Assembly (NCBI RefSeq): GCF_000429485.1 | Contig: NZ_AUBY01000010.1 | Span: forward strand, 62,001 to 126,000 | DNA from: Aliagarivorans marinus DSM 23064 | Lineage (GTDB): Bacteria > Pseudomonadota > Gammaproteobacteria > Enterobacterales > Celerinatantimonadaceae | Direction of reading: 5' to 3' | Length of the DNA stretch: 64,000 bases | Shown here: positions 18,079 through 27,391 of the stretch, piece after piece | Layout: every line of letters begins with the position of its first letter | How positions within the stretch are numbered: the first letter of the stretch is position 1 | The notes under the pieces: model-generated | The model's input: the letters and a program-made list of their open reading frames with translations, nothing else | Database searches by the model: none | Told to the model about the DNA's origin: nothing | Made by a program: the position numbers and the translations under genes

Positions 18079-18108
18079 GCAGCGAGTGGCCATCAGGCGA
18101 CTCGCTGC
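18079..18108. terminator. Bidirectional hairpin between convergent genes
   Basis: GCAGCGAGT (18079-18087) and ACTCGCTGC (18100-18108) form a perfect 9-bp stem between the NTF2-like gene and the convergent TetR gene. No long T-run follows. Confidence 0.65.
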
Positions 18109-18125
18109 TTGCTCATCTAAGCCCG

Positions 18126-18710
18126 CTAACCAAACATGCCGCGTTTCTTTGCCGCCCGAGCAAAGCTGTCAAAGGCCAACTGCGCCACCTGCTCGGTTGC
18201 CATCTGGTCGCGACTAACACTTAACCACGCGCTATACACCAGGCCTTCAATCATATTTACCAGCCATAAGCTGGGCAGCTTGGCGTCTACGCTGCCCTCG
18301 GCTTTACACTGTTCAATCAACTGCTCCATCTGAGCCTGCTGCTGCTCAACAATGGCCCGCAAGCGCGGGTCGTTATCTATCCCGATCATGCCGTCGAGGC
18401 TGACTAAAAACTGCAGCTCCTGCACATGGGGCATAACATAACGAAACAGCAAGCGAATCGCATCCAGCGAAGAGGTCGCCTCGCTCTCAATCGGCTCACA
18501 GGCAGCATCGATCTGCTCCATGCAGTGCACTGCCAGCGCACTGATCAGCACCTCTTTGGTTTCAAACTGGCGATACAAGGTCGCCCGTCCTACCCCGGCG
18601 TGTGTGGCGATCTCCATAAACGGGGTCTGCGGATTTTGATTTAGCAGGGTCAGCGCGGCCTGCAGAATCGCCTCTCGCGAGCGCGTCGCTCGGGCATCGG
18701 TTTTACTCAT
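18126..18710 (-). CDS. TetR family regulator of the RND efflux pair
   Basis: A 194-residue repressor. The helix-turn-helix is at the start (RSREAILQAALTLLNQNPQTPFMEIATHAGVGRATLYRQFETKEVLISAL), followed by a helical ligand domain. ATG 18710 follows GGAAGAGAG. It is divergent from the RND adaptor, and a perfect GAGACATT palindrome lies between them, so it should repress the pump. Confidence 0.92.
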   Translation of the reverse strand: MSKTDARATRSREAILQAALTLLNQNPQTPFMEIATHAGVGRATLYRQFETKEVLISALAVHCMEQIDAACEPIESEATSSLDAIRLLFRYVMPHVQELQFLVSLDGMIGIDNDPRLRAIVEQQQAQMEQLIEQCKAEGSVDAKLPSLWLVNMIEGLVYSAWLSVSRDQMATEQVAQLAFDSFARAAKKRGMFG

Positions 18711-18744
18711 CGGCACTCTCTTCCGTAACGAGGCTTTACTAAAT

Positions 18745-18760
18745 GAGACATTAGTGTACC
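18745..18760. promoter_or_regulatory. Probable TetR operator, imperfect copy
   Basis: GAGACATTAGTGTACC matches the perfect palindrome at 18772 at 13 of 16 positions. The two are 27 bases apart, centre to centre, in the TetR/RND divergent promoter. Confidence 0.6.
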
Positions 18761-18771
18761 ATAAAAATATC

Positions 18772-18787
18772 GAGACATTAATGTCTC
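18772..18787. promoter_or_regulatory. Probable TetR operator, perfect palindrome
   Basis: GAGACATTAATGTCTC is perfectly symmetric over 16 bases, in the divergent promoter of the TetR and RND adaptor genes. Confidence 0.75.
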
Positions 18788-18834
18788 ATAAATTCAACAT
18801 GATTCGTGGTTACAAGCAAAGAGGAAGAAAGCCC

Positions 18835-19983
18835 ATGAAGGCCCTGGCATGGAAGCTATTGGTGGTGACACTGTTTATTGGCGTGGTGTTGTGGCTGCTC
18901 TCAGCCGAGCAGCAGCAGCTCGAACAAAGCCCTACCCCGCAGGCCGCATTGCAAGTCAGTGTGGTTACGGTGATCCCCGCTCCCGCGCATATCAGCACCC
19001 GCGCAACCGGCCTGACTCAGGCGCGCTGGCTCACCGAGGTCAGCGCTGCCGTCGGTGGTCGGGTGAGCGATTTTCCACTGGAGATTCAGCCCGCCAGTTT
19101 CACCGCCCAAGGCACCTTACTGCTGGCCATCGACGATGTTCCCTATCAGGCCCAGCTAGCCACCAGCAGCGCCCAAGTGGCTCAGGCAGAGTTAGAAGTG
19201 GCGCGCCTAAAGCACGAGCAATATGTGGCGCAGCAAATCTCTCAGGGCAGTAAACTCAGCGCCTTTGGTCGCTTTGAGCCGCACCTAAAAGCGGCTCAAG
19301 CCAACTTGGCGGCCGCCCAAGCCGAGCAGCGCCGCGCCCGCCAACAGCTGCAAGACACACAGGTGCTCAGCCCCTTCGATGCAGTGGTCATCGAGCAGCA
19401 TGTTACCCCCGGCCAGTGGCTCAACGTGGGCGACCCACTCTACCGACTGGCTGCCAGCGAGGTGTTAGATGTAGAGGTCGAGCTGGCCTGGTCGGCCTGG
19501 CAGCGGATCGGCGCACTGGCGGTGGGCAGCCCGGCCCAAATTCTCGCCCGCGATGGCAGCGCCTGGCCGGCCAAGGTGCGCTACCTCAGCCCCAATGTCG
19601 ACCCGCACACCCGCCAGCGTAGCGTGATCTTGGAAGTGGCCAAGCCCTACCAGGCCTTAACCACCGACTCAAACGAGCAGCCGCTGCTACCGGGCCAGTT
19701 TGTCACCGCCGAGTTCTTAGGGCGCGAACTAAGTGATATCGCCTATGCCCCGGCCTCGGCGCTCACCGAAGATGGCAGCCTGTGGACGGTCCAACGCGGT
19801 GAGCTTAAGCGGGAATCGATAGAGCTGCTGGATGAGCAACCGCAGCGGCTGACCTTCCGCTTTATTCAAGCCCCCGCCGAGCCACGCCAAGTGGTGCGCT
19901 TCCCGCTCAGTAGCATGCTCGAAGGCCAGCGGGTTAGCGTCAGCAGCACACAAGCAGAGCAGCACGAGGAGCTACAACCATGA
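18835..19983 (+). CDS. RND efflux periplasmic adaptor (membrane fusion protein)
   Basis: A 382-residue HlyD/AcrA-type adaptor. It has an N-terminal anchor (MKALAWKLLVVTLFIGVVLWLL), a split barrel-sandwich domain (GGRVSDFPLEIQ and DTQVLSPFDAVVIEQHVTPGQWLNVGDPLYRL), a coiled-coil hairpin rich in Ala, Gln and Arg between them, and a beta-barrel domain (GALAVGSPAQILARDG). ATG 18835 is chosen over earlier in-frame starts because GAGGAAG precedes it and the anchor begins there. It overlaps the permease start by ATGA, so the two are coupled. Confidence 0.92.
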   Translation: MKALAWKLLVVTLFIGVVLWLLSAEQQQLEQSPTPQAALQVSVVTVIPAPAHISTRATGLTQARWLTEVSAAVGGRVSDFPLEIQPASFTAQGTLLLAIDDVPYQAQLATSSAQVAQAELEVARLKHEQYVAQQISQGSKLSAFGRFEPHLKAAQANLAAAQAEQRRARQQLQDTQVLSPFDAVVIEQHVTPGQWLNVGDPLYRLAASEVLDVEVELAWSAWQRIGALAVGSPAQILARDGSAWPAKVRYLSPNVDPHTRQRSVILEVAKPYQALTTDSNEQPLLPGQFVTAEFLGRELSDIAYAPASALTEDGSLWTVQRGELKRESIELLDEQPQRLTFRFIQAPAEPRQVVRFPLSSMLEGQRVSVSSTQAEQHEELQP

Positions 19984-22900
19984 ATAGCCTTACTCGTTGG
20001 TTTCTAGACAACCCGGTAGCCGCCAATCTGCTGATGGCGTTTATCCTGATATCGGGCCTGCTTACCTACCAGAGCATGCGGGTGGAGATCTTCCCGCAGA
20101 TCGCCCCCACGCGCCTGAGCATCGAGGTCAGCTACCCCGGCGGCACTGCCAGTCAGGTGGATCAAGGCATCACCCAGCGCATCGAAGAGGCGATCAGTGG
20201 GGTGGCCGGGATCAAATCCATCGTCTCTCAATCACATAGCGGTTACGCCTTGGTTCAGGTGGAGAAGAAGAGTGCCACCGACCTCGACAAGCTGATGGAG
20301 GACGTACGCAACCAGCTGGAGAGCATCGTCGGCTTTCCCGAACAGGCGGAGCGGCCTAAGATCTACCGCGACGAATTCGGTAACCTCGCCTCCTTTGTGA
20401 TTGTGCACGGCGGCGATCCCACCTTGCTGCAGTCGGTCTCCACTCAGGTGCAGAAGGCTCTGCAAAAACATCCAGCCATCTCGCAGGTGAGTAACCTCGG
20501 CAAGCGTAAACGCGAGCTGGTGATCGCGCCCGACCTCAATGCCCTGCAAAAGTACGACCTCTCGCTAATCACTCTGGCCGAGCAGATCAATCAATGGTCG
20601 CTTGAGTATCGCAGCGGCGAGCTCAATACAGCCCGGGGGCGGATCACCCTGCGTGGCGACGCCTACGCCGACAACCTGCGCGCCCTGCAAAACCTACCCA
20701 TTGTGGTCACCGAGCATAGCCAAATCCGCCTTGGTGACATCGCCAGCATCGAGCGCAGCCATCAACAAACCGATTCACTAGTGCGCTACATGGGCAAAGA
20801 GGCGGTGGTGCTGATGCTCTCCACCAGTCAAAAGGACAACCTGCTACAGGTGAGCGATGCCACCGGCGAGGTATTGAAAGCCCTTGAGCCAACCCTGCCC
20901 AACGGCATCGAGCTGGCAGTGATGGCCGACATGAAGCCCTACATCGAAGACCAGCTAGACCTGCTGGGCACCAACGCCTGGCAGGGCCTGCTGATTGTGA
21001 TTGTGGTGTTGGGGCTGTTCTTGGAGATGCGCCTCGCCTTTTGGGTAGCCATGGGGATCCTCATCTCCATTGCCGGAGCCGTCGCGCTAATGGGCTTGCC
21101 GATGACCGACTACAGCATCAACGACATCACCCTGTTTGGCATGATCTTGGTGCTGGGGATTTTGGTGGACGATGCGGTGGTGGTGGGCGAGAGTATCCAC
21201 CACGCCAAACAGCGGATTGCCGATCCCAAACAAGCCGCATTAAAGGGCGTGGAGTCGGTTGCGGTGGCCACCGTGTACGGGGTGCTCACCACCATCGCTG
21301 CCTTCTCGCCGATGCTGTGGATCGACAACGAGCTGGCCAAGGTACTCGCAGGCTTCTCTGCGGTGGTGATCTTCGCGCTGATCTTCTCGCTCATTGAGAG
21401 CAAGTTTATCCTGCCCAGCCACTTGGCCTATCCGGTTTCAACAAGCAAACCCCGCGGTATCGCGGCGCTACTGGCCTACCTGCGCAAACACTGCATTGGT
21501 GCACTCGATAGCTTTAGCGAGCGCATCTACCAACCGCTGCTCGCGGCGGCCTTAAAGCTGCGTTGGAGCAGCTTGCTGCTGTTCATAAGCTTGATGCTGG
21601 CGGCCTATACCGCCCTGCTCGATGGCAGCATTCGCGCAGTGTTCTTCCCCGAGATCCCGGGTCGTTACGCCACTTTAAAGGTGGAGATGGACCAAGACGC
21701 CGCACTGGAGCTAACCCACTTGAACAGCCAAGCGCTGGAGGATGCAGCCATGCGCGCCAACCGCCAGCTCCAGCACGACTACCAGTTGCAAGCACCGCCG
21801 ATCCGCCAATCCATCGTCTCGGTGGAGGGCGCGCGCTCCATCGAGCTAACCCTTGAGCTAAGTAAAGAGGCGTTGGCTAACATTCCCAGCGAGCAGTTTT
21901 TAGCGCAATGGCAGCAGCAGACCGGCAGCTTAGAGGGCAGCTATAGCATGCGCTATGCCCTAGCCGATGAGCCCGCTGGCGGCACCGCGCTCACCGTATC
22001 CGCCGACGACCTGGCGCTAGCCCGCCATGTGGCCAAAGAACTCAAACCGCAACTGGCAGCGCTGCACGGGGTGCACGATGTCTATGACGATAGCCAAGGC
22101 GGCAAGCGCCAACTACAGCTCACCCTCAATCAGCGGGGGATTCAACTGGGCATCGACCAACGCCGACTGGCGGTGATTGCCGGCGGCGCCTTTGGCGATC
22201 TGGAGCTGCACCGTTTACTGGACCAAGGCGAAGAGAGCGTGGTGGTGGTGCGCTTCCCCGAGCACGCGCGCAAGACATTGGCCCAGCTCAAGCAAACCCC
22301 GGTGTATTTGGGCAAAGACCACTACGTCAGCCTTGGCGAAATCAGCGACTTTAGCTTCACCCGTGAAACCGAGGTGCTGCACCGGCGCAACCGCGAACCA
22401 GTGGTCACCATTTACTGGCGTCAAGACCGCTCACAAAGCTCGCCGGAGCAAGTCTGGCAGCAGGTGCAAAGCGATATTCTGCCGACCCTTAGCCAGCAGT
22501 ATCCGGGTATCGAGGTGGCCGCAGTGGGTGAGTTTGCCGAGATGAGCTCGGTGCAGCAGGGCTTTAAGAAAGCCATGCTACTCACCTTGCTGCTGATCTA
22601 TGTGCTGCTGGCCATCCCCTTAAAGTCCTATTGGCAGCCGCTGATCATTATGTCGGTGATCCCCTTTGGCTTTGCCGGGGCGATCTACGGCCATGGCTTG
22701 ATGGGCCTACCGGTTAGCCTGCTATCGATGTTTGGCATGATGGCGATGACCGGGGTGGTAATCAATGACTCGCTGGTGTTGATGACCCGCTTCAATCAGC
22801 TCCATCGCGAGGGCATGCCGCTACAGCAAGCCCTGCTGAGCGCCGGTAAAAGCCGACTGCGGGCAATCTTCCTCACCACTGTCACCACCGTGTGTGGTCT

Positions 22901-23072
22901 GCTGCCGCTACTCAGTGAAAGCTCGGAGCAGGCGCAATACCTGAAACCGGCGGCAGTATCGCTGGTGTTCGGCGAGCTGCTGGCCACACCGATCACCCTG
23001 ATACTGGTACCTCTGCTACTAAGCCTAAAGCAGTGGCGTGTGCCAGTAGCCCATAGCGCAGTAGCAAAATAA
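19980..23072 (+). CDS. RND family efflux permease (AcrB-type)
   Basis: A 1030-residue inner-membrane proton-driven pump. Signatures: FLDNPVAANLLMAFILISGLL at the N-terminus, periplasmic porter domains starting with EVSYPGGTASQVDQGITQRIEEAI, the helix-4 motif GMILVLGILVDDAVVVGESI with the two adjacent Asp of the proton relay, and the second-half equivalent MFGMMAMTGVVINDSLVLMTRFN. It resembles the cation/multidrug branch related to AcrB/MexF rather than heavy-metal CusA. With the adaptor and TetR repressor it forms a complete local unit, except that no TolC-type outer-membrane gene is present. Confidence 0.94.
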   Translation: MNSLTRWFLDNPVAANLLMAFILISGLLTYQSMRVEIFPQIAPTRLSIEVSYPGGTASQVDQGITQRIEEAISGVAGIKSIVSQSHSGYALVQVEKKSATDLDKLMEDVRNQLESIVGFPEQAERPKIYRDEFGNLASFVIVHGGDPTLLQSVSTQVQKALQKHPAISQVSNLGKRKRELVIAPDLNALQKYDLSLITLAEQINQWSLEYRSGELNTARGRITLRGDAYADNLRALQNLPIVVTEHSQIRLGDIASIERSHQQTDSLVRYMGKEAVVLMLSTSQKDNLLQVSDATGEVLKALEPTLPNGIELAVMADMKPYIEDQLDLLGTNAWQGLLIVIVVLGLFLEMRLAFWVAMGILISIAGAVALMGLPMTDYSINDITLFGMILVLGILVDDAVVVGESIHHAKQRIADPKQAALKGVESVAVATVYGVLTTIAAFSPMLWIDNELAKVLAGFSAVVIFALIFSLIESKFILPSHLAYPVSTSKPRGIAALLAYLRKHCIGALDSFSERIYQPLLAAALKLRWSSLLLFISLMLAAYTALLDGSIRAVFFPEIPGRYATLKVEMDQDAALELTHLNSQALEDAAMRANRQLQHDYQLQAPPIRQSIVSVEGARSIELTLELSKEALANIPSEQFLAQWQQQTGSLEGSYSMRYALADEPAGGTALTVSADDLALARHVAKELKPQLAALHGVHDVYDDSQGGKRQLQLTLNQRGIQLGIDQRRLAVIAGGAFGDLELHRLLDQGEESVVVVRFPEHARKTLAQLKQTPVYLGKDHYVSLGEISDFSFTRETEVLHRRNREPVVTIYWRQDRSQSSPEQVWQQVQSDILPTLSQQYPGIEVAAVGEFAEMSSVQQGFKKAMLLTLLLIYVLLAIPLKSYWQPLIIMSVIPFGFAGAIYGHGLMGLPVSLLSMFGMMAMTGVVINDSLVLMTRFNQLHREGMPLQQALLSAGKSRLRAIFLTTVTTVCGLLPLLSESSEQAQYLKPAAVSLVFGELLATPITLILVPLLLSLKQWRVPVAHSAVAK

Positions 23073-23164
23073 CTCATGCAATTTGCACCTTCGCCAGCTT
23101 GCTGGCGTAGCAAACTGTTGGAGCTGTTCTACATTAGTGAATGATGATTACAAAGGAGTCAGCG

Positions 23165-23929
23165 ATGGGCGGTTTGGCAATTCGGCGAGTACTGAGCATA
23201 GGCGGCTTGGTCATATTGCTAGCCTGCGCTGCGCCTGTGTTTGCTCACTCCCACACGCCTGAGCCCTCGGTAACATTGGTATTGTCAACTCACCAACCCA
23301 TCGATTCGCCTTATTCTCAGTGGCTGAGCAAGGTCTACCGCGAGCTGTTTGCACGGATCGGTATGAATGTAGAAGTGCGCTATGTTCCTGCGGCTCGCTC
23401 TACCGTCTACGCCCACACCGGAGAGATAGACGGGCAGGTAGGTCGGGTTAGTAGCTATCAAGACCGTAGTCACCAGCTGCAAGTACCCGAAGCGATCTAT
23501 CCTCTGGAAATGATCGCCTTCGTGCGAAAGCCTTGGCCCTATCCACCCCTTGAGGGTTGGGACAGCTTGGCCGGCAAACAACTTAGGATTGAATACATGC
23601 GAGGCGCTTCCTTGCCACAGCGACGCCTGCAAGAACGCATCGCTGCGCAACATCTCAGTGCTGTGACATCAGTAAAGCAAGGCCTGAGCAAACTAAAGGC
23701 TGGCCGGAGCGATGTGTTTGTGGCATCCATGCTGTCGGCGTGGCCATTTGTTAACTCCAGCGAATTCAACGAAGATATCGTCGCCGCAGGGGTACTGGAG
23801 CGTGACGCAATCTATCCCTACTTGGACGCCCGCCATCATGCCTTGGCTCCAAGCTTGGTTAAGGCCTTGCAAGCGATGAAACGTGAAGGGTTGATTGAAG
23901 CCTTACGCGTACAAGCCTACTCACAGTAA
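23165..23929 (+). CDS. Periplasmic solute-binding-like protein (SBP_bac_3 type)
   Basis: A 254-residue exported protein. A signal peptide ends near CAAPVFAHSH. The mature part has the class-II solute-binding pattern (VTLVLSTHQPIDSPYSQWLSKVYRELFARIGMNVEVRYVPAARS, then EIDGQVGRVSSY and GLSKLKAGRSDVFVA). No transporter genes are beside it. Such stand-alone proteins are frequent in marine gammaproteobacteria and may be sensors. ATG 23165 is chosen because GGAGTC precedes it. Confidence 0.8.
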   Translation: MGGLAIRRVLSIGGLVILLACAAPVFAHSHTPEPSVTLVLSTHQPIDSPYSQWLSKVYRELFARIGMNVEVRYVPAARSTVYAHTGEIDGQVGRVSSYQDRSHQLQVPEAIYPLEMIAFVRKPWPYPPLEGWDSLAGKQLRIEYMRGASLPQRRLQERIAAQHLSAVTSVKQGLSKLKAGRSDVFVASMLSAWPFVNSSEFNEDIVAAGVLERDAIYPYLDARHHALAPSLVKALQAMKREGLIEALRVQAYSQ

Positions 23930-23978
23930 TCCTCGGCAACGCGGGGCACGGCACGCAAACAATCGACAGGGAAAAGCC

Positions 23979-24401
23979 ATGAAACAAGCCATCATCCACA
24001 TCGCTTTGGTGGTCAACGACTACGACGAAGCGTTGAATTTCTATGTAGGTAAACTCAACTTCGAGCTTATCGAAGATAGTTACCAAAGCGAGCAGGATAA
24101 GCGCTGGGTGGTGGTATCGCCACCGGGCTCCAACGGGGTTACCCTGCTACTCGCCAAGGCCTCGAAACCTGAGCAATACCCATTCATCGGTAACCAAGCC
24201 GGCGGCCGGGTGTTTTTGTTTCTTAACACCGATGACTTTTGGCGCGACTACCAGCGAATGCAGGAATTGGGTATCACCTTTATCCGCCCACCCAAAGAGC
24301 AGGACTACGGCACGGTGGCGGTGTTTGAAGACTTGTATGGCAACCGCTGGGATCTGTTGCAGCTCAATCCAGCCCATCCCTTATCTACACGCGGAATCTA
24401 G
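23979..24401 (+). CDS. VOC family (glyoxalase-like) protein
   Basis: A 140-residue single-domain vicinal-oxygen-chelate protein. Paired beta-alpha-beta-beta-beta modules are visible: IIHIALVVNDYDEALNFYVGKLNFELIED, and a second half with VFLFLNTDDFWRDYQRMQELGITFIRPPKEQDYGTVAVFEDLYGNRWDLLQ (positions about 75-125). The metal ligands would be the first His (IIHIAL) and the Glu of AVFEDLYGN. It is probably a metal-dependent lyase or dioxygenase relative; substrate unknown. AGGGAAAAG precedes the ATG. Confidence 0.87.
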   Translation: MKQAIIHIALVVNDYDEALNFYVGKLNFELIEDSYQSEQDKRWVVVSPPGSNGVTLLLAKASKPEQYPFIGNQAGGRVFLFLNTDDFWRDYQRMQELGITFIRPPKEQDYGTVAVFEDLYGNRWDLLQLNPAHPLSTRGI

Positions 24402-24669
24402 CCACTCTACCCTTGCAAGGTGTAATCCCCCTGACGAGATAATGATGGACAGGGGCGACCAGCTCACTGTGTCACGCATTCTGCTCTGCAAGTTTTTTCA
24501 TTGCGGCCGCGTGCCATAAGCAACAGCAAATGCTCTTAGAGCGCCGTTTTGGTGCCTTAAAATGCCGATTCAAGCGCTCTTTAAAGTTATGATTTTAAAG
24601 GATTTTATTTTAGTGTTTTGACAAACCTTCGGTGATAGGCTTGCGTCAAATCAGTTGCAAAGGCAGAAG

Positions 24670-25326
24670 ATGCATACCACTAACCACACCTATCACCAGC
24701 AAGATTTCACACGCCATGATTTGAGTCGATTAACCTTCAAACAGTGCACTTTTATCCGCTGTGACTTTCGCCGGGCCAACCTGCGAGAGACCAACTTTAT
24801 CAACTGTCACTTTATTGAAGCGGGGGATGTCGAGGGCTGTCATTTCGGCGTTGCCGATATGCGTGAAGCCAGCTTTCAGGGTTGTCGCTTGGCCATGGCG
24901 AATTTTAGCAACGCTAACTGCTACGGTGTCGAGTTCCGAGAATGCGACCTTAAAGGCGCGAACTTCAGCCGAGCTAACTTTGCCAATCAGGTAAGCAACC
25001 GCATGTACTTTTGCTCAGCATTCATTACTGGCTGCAACCTCTCCTACGTAAACATGGAACGAGTGTGTCTGGAGAAGTGCGAGTTGTTTGAGAATCGTTG
25101 GATTGGCGCTCATCTGGCGGGGGCGTCGTTGAAGGACTCCGACCTAAGCAGAAGCCTATTCTCAGAAGAGGTTTGGGGCCAGTTTAGTTTGCAAGGCGCA
25201 AACCTCTGCCACGCCGAACTCAATGGCCTGGATCCGCGAAAGGTGGATACCTCAGGTGTGAAGATCGCCGCCTGGCAACAAGAACAGTTGCTGGAGACTT
25301 TAGGCATTGTGGTTTTTCCCGATTAA
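24670..25326 (+). CDS. qnr: Qnr family pentapeptide-repeat protein
   Basis: A pentapeptide-repeat protein of exactly 218 residues from ATG 24670, the length of QnrA. It forms a right-handed beta-helix that mimics DNA and protects gyrase and topoisomerase IV from quinolones. The segments EGCHFGVADMREASFQGCRL, FRECDLKGANFSRANF, MYFCSAFITGCNLSYVN, LEKCELFENRW and the tail AWQQEQLLETLGIVVFPD are very close to QnrA as I remember it. The single Gly and the loops between repeats are kept. AAAGGCAGAAG precedes the ATG. It is flanked by ordinary chromosomal genes, not by insertion sequences, so it is an intrinsic gene. Confidence 0.92.
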   Translation: MHTTNHTYHQQDFTRHDLSRLTFKQCTFIRCDFRRANLRETNFINCHFIEAGDVEGCHFGVADMREASFQGCRLAMANFSNANCYGVEFRECDLKGANFSRANFANQVSNRMYFCSAFITGCNLSYVNMERVCLEKCELFENRWIGAHLAGASLKDSDLSRSLFSEEVWGQFSLQGANLCHAELNGLDPRKVDTSGVKIAAWQQEQLLETLGIVVFPD

Positions 25327-25448
25327 GGAGCACTAGCCTAAAAGTATCAATAATATCGACTTTCCAACCAAGTTTGATACTACTTGTAAGGATGGCACCG
25401 TAACGCCCGCGCTAACCTAAAGCTCCTACTCACGAAAGGAGCGTTACT

Positions 25449-26000
25449 ATGAGCATCTATCATCGAGCAATCAGCCGTTTGCTGCCGCCACTGTTACTGT
25501 CTTCACTAGTGTTACAACCAGCCGATGCTTTGGAGCTAAGCAGCCAGGACATTAGTGAAGGACAAGCCATGGGCAAGGCCCACGAGTTCAATGGCTTTGG
25601 CTGCAGCGGCGAAAACCTGTCCCCGCAGCTTAGTTGGAGCGATGTTCCACAAGGCACCAAGAGCTTTGCCATCACCGTGTATGACCCCGATGCGCCAACA
25701 GGCAGCGGTTGGTGGCATTGGAGTGTGGTGGATATTCCCGCCGATACCCAAGCGCTGAAGCGTGGCGAGTCGCCCCTTGCCCATGGCGCAAAAGCGATCC
25801 GCAATGACTATGGCACCACTGACTTCGGCGGTGCCTGCCCGCCCGAGGGCCATGGCATGCATCGCTACGCCTTCACGATTTGGGCCCTTCCCACTGAGTC
25901 GCTATCTTTGCCAGAGGCGCCCAGCGCTGCGCTAGTCGGTTACATGCTTAACGCCACCGCGCTAGACAGTGCCACCTTAACGGCCACTTATCACCGCTAA
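25449..26000 (+). CDS. Exported YbhB/YbcL (PEBP-like) protein
   Basis: A 183-residue protein with a signal peptide (SRLLPPLLLSSLVLQPADA). The phosphatidylethanolamine-binding fold shows FGCSGENLSPQLSW near residue 55, SFAITVYDPDAPTGSGWWHWSVVDIPA, and a PPEGHGMHRYAFTIWAL segment. These carry the Asp, His and His of the ligand pocket. E. coli YbcL regulates host responses; here the role is unknown. GAAAGGAGCG precedes the ATG. Confidence 0.88.
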   Translation: MSIYHRAISRLLPPLLLSSLVLQPADALELSSQDISEGQAMGKAHEFNGFGCSGENLSPQLSWSDVPQGTKSFAITVYDPDAPTGSGWWHWSVVDIPADTQALKRGESPLAHGAKAIRNDYGTTDFGGACPPEGHGMHRYAFTIWALPTESLSLPEAPSAALVGYMLNATALDSATLTATYHR

Positions 26001-26084
26001 GCACGTATCTATAGGAAACACTGACCTTTTAACGACGAGATCTGGTTAAATGGTCGGAAGCATAAACAAAGGCAGGGGGAGCAT

Positions 26085-26861
26085 ATGCAACAGGCATTTC
26101 GTATCGATTACTACGTGGGGAAGCGCCCCCAACGACTGAGTAACGTTACGCTAGTCTCTCCCAGCCTGTTGTGGGTCACCACCGGCAGCAAGCGCTTGTT
26201 CTGGAAAGAAGACACACTCGATTTAAACGCGAGCAAGTTGCTGCTGTTATCGGGCCGTACCCGCCTCACCTTTGAAAATCTGCCGGAGCAGTATCGCTTT
26301 CAGTCCTGCCAAATCAGCTTGTTTGAGCCACCCGATGAGCAGCAACTGCGCTACAGCCAACATACCCAGCCCAGCTCTGGCCCATGGATAACGCTCACTC
26401 CACCACTTGTCCAAACCTTGGAACTGCTAAAAACCCTCAAGCTGTCCGCACTTAGCTTGCAGGTTCAGAGCTACTGGCTAAAGGCGCTCTATCAGCAACT
26501 GGCCGAACAAGGTGTGCTGCATTGGTTGTTTCCGGAGTCTCAAAGCTCAACCAGCCAAGCCCTCGCCGAGTACTTCTCGATTGCCCCCGGTCAGCCGCAC
26601 AGTCTATTAGATGCCTGTCAGCACTTTGGCCTGAGCCGGGCAACGCTGCTGCGCCGCTTGCATCAAGAGAACACCCGTTTCCGGGATATCCTCAGCGACG
26701 TCAGAATGAGCTACGCCATCTACCTGATGCAGCAAGGAGAGCGCAAACTGATCGATTTAGCACTGCGTTGTGGCTACCAATCGCCACAGCGCTTCTCACA
26801 ACGCTTTGAAAAACAGTTCGGTGTTTCTGTCTCTCGCTATATGGCGACGCTGCCCAACTAG
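26085..26861 (+). CDS. AraC family transcriptional regulator
   Basis: A 258-residue protein. The C-terminal 100 residues carry the AraC double helix-turn-helix (LLDACQHFGLSRATLLRRLHQENTRFRDILSDVRMSYAIYLMQQGERKLIDLALRCGYQSPQRFSQRFEKQFGVSVSRY). The N-terminal sensory domain is unusual and recognises no known ligand class. AGGGGGAGC precedes the ATG. Next downstream, on the same strand, are the monooxygenase-like and royal-jelly-family genes. Confidence 0.88.
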   Translation: MQQAFRIDYYVGKRPQRLSNVTLVSPSLLWVTTGSKRLFWKEDTLDLNASKLLLLSGRTRLTFENLPEQYRFQSCQISLFEPPDEQQLRYSQHTQPSSGPWITLTPPLVQTLELLKTLKLSALSLQVQSYWLKALYQQLAEQGVLHWLFPESQSSTSQALAEYFSIAPGQPHSLLDACQHFGLSRATLLRRLHQENTRFRDILSDVRMSYAIYLMQQGERKLIDLALRCGYQSPQRFSQRFEKQFGVSVSRYMATLPN

Positions 26862-27064
26862 CTGGCACTGCTAATCCTTTTTTTGAAAGCACATCCTCAC
26901 TAGCACAATCTCGCCAAGTTTTATCAAATTTCAATTGATAGTAATTGAAATTTTACCCTGTTTAAGCATGGGTAATTGCTGACTACTATTACTCCCACTT
27001 AAGCGGCTTGCAGCAGCGAGCCAACACACAAGCAAAGCTAACCAAGAGTAAAGAGGAACACACC

Positions 27065-27355
27065 ATGTCAAAGCTAACTATCGTTGCCAACATCATCGCT
27101 AAAGCCGACCAGATTGAACTGGTAAAAGCAGAGCTACTGAAGCTTATCGATATCACCCGCGCTGAAGAAGGTTGCATCAACTACGACCTGCATCAGGACA
27201 ACGAGAACCCAGCACACTTTATGTTCTACGAGAACTGGACCTCGCGCGAGCTGTGGCAAACCCACATGGCTAACCAACACCTGGCCGACTACATGGCTGC
27301 CACCGAAGGCGCAGTAGACACCTTCACCCTGAACGAAATGACTCACATCGCCTAA
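27065..27355 (+). CDS. Antibiotic biosynthesis monooxygenase (ABM/YgiN-like)
   Basis: A 96-residue ferredoxin-like dimeric protein of the ABM family: LTIVANIIAKADQIELVKAELLKLIDITRAEEGCINYDLHQDNENPAHFMFYENWTSRELWQTHMAN spans most of it. The EGCINYDLHQ and FYENW segments are diagnostic. YgiN is a quinol monooxygenase in E. coli; here the substrate is not known. ATG 27065 is chosen since AGAGGAAC lies upstream. It is probably cotranscribed with the next gene, 36 bases downstream. Confidence 0.9.
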   Translation: MSKLTIVANIIAKADQIELVKAELLKLIDITRAEEGCINYDLHQDNENPAHFMFYENWTSRELWQTHMANQHLADYMAATEGAVDTFTLNEMTHIA

Positions 27356-27391
27356 GCGCGACTTCGTTAAATAGCTGAAGAGAGAATCACC

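Noticed and set aside
24402-24669. A LexA/SOS box before qnr
   Set aside because: No CTGT-N8-ACAG motif is present.
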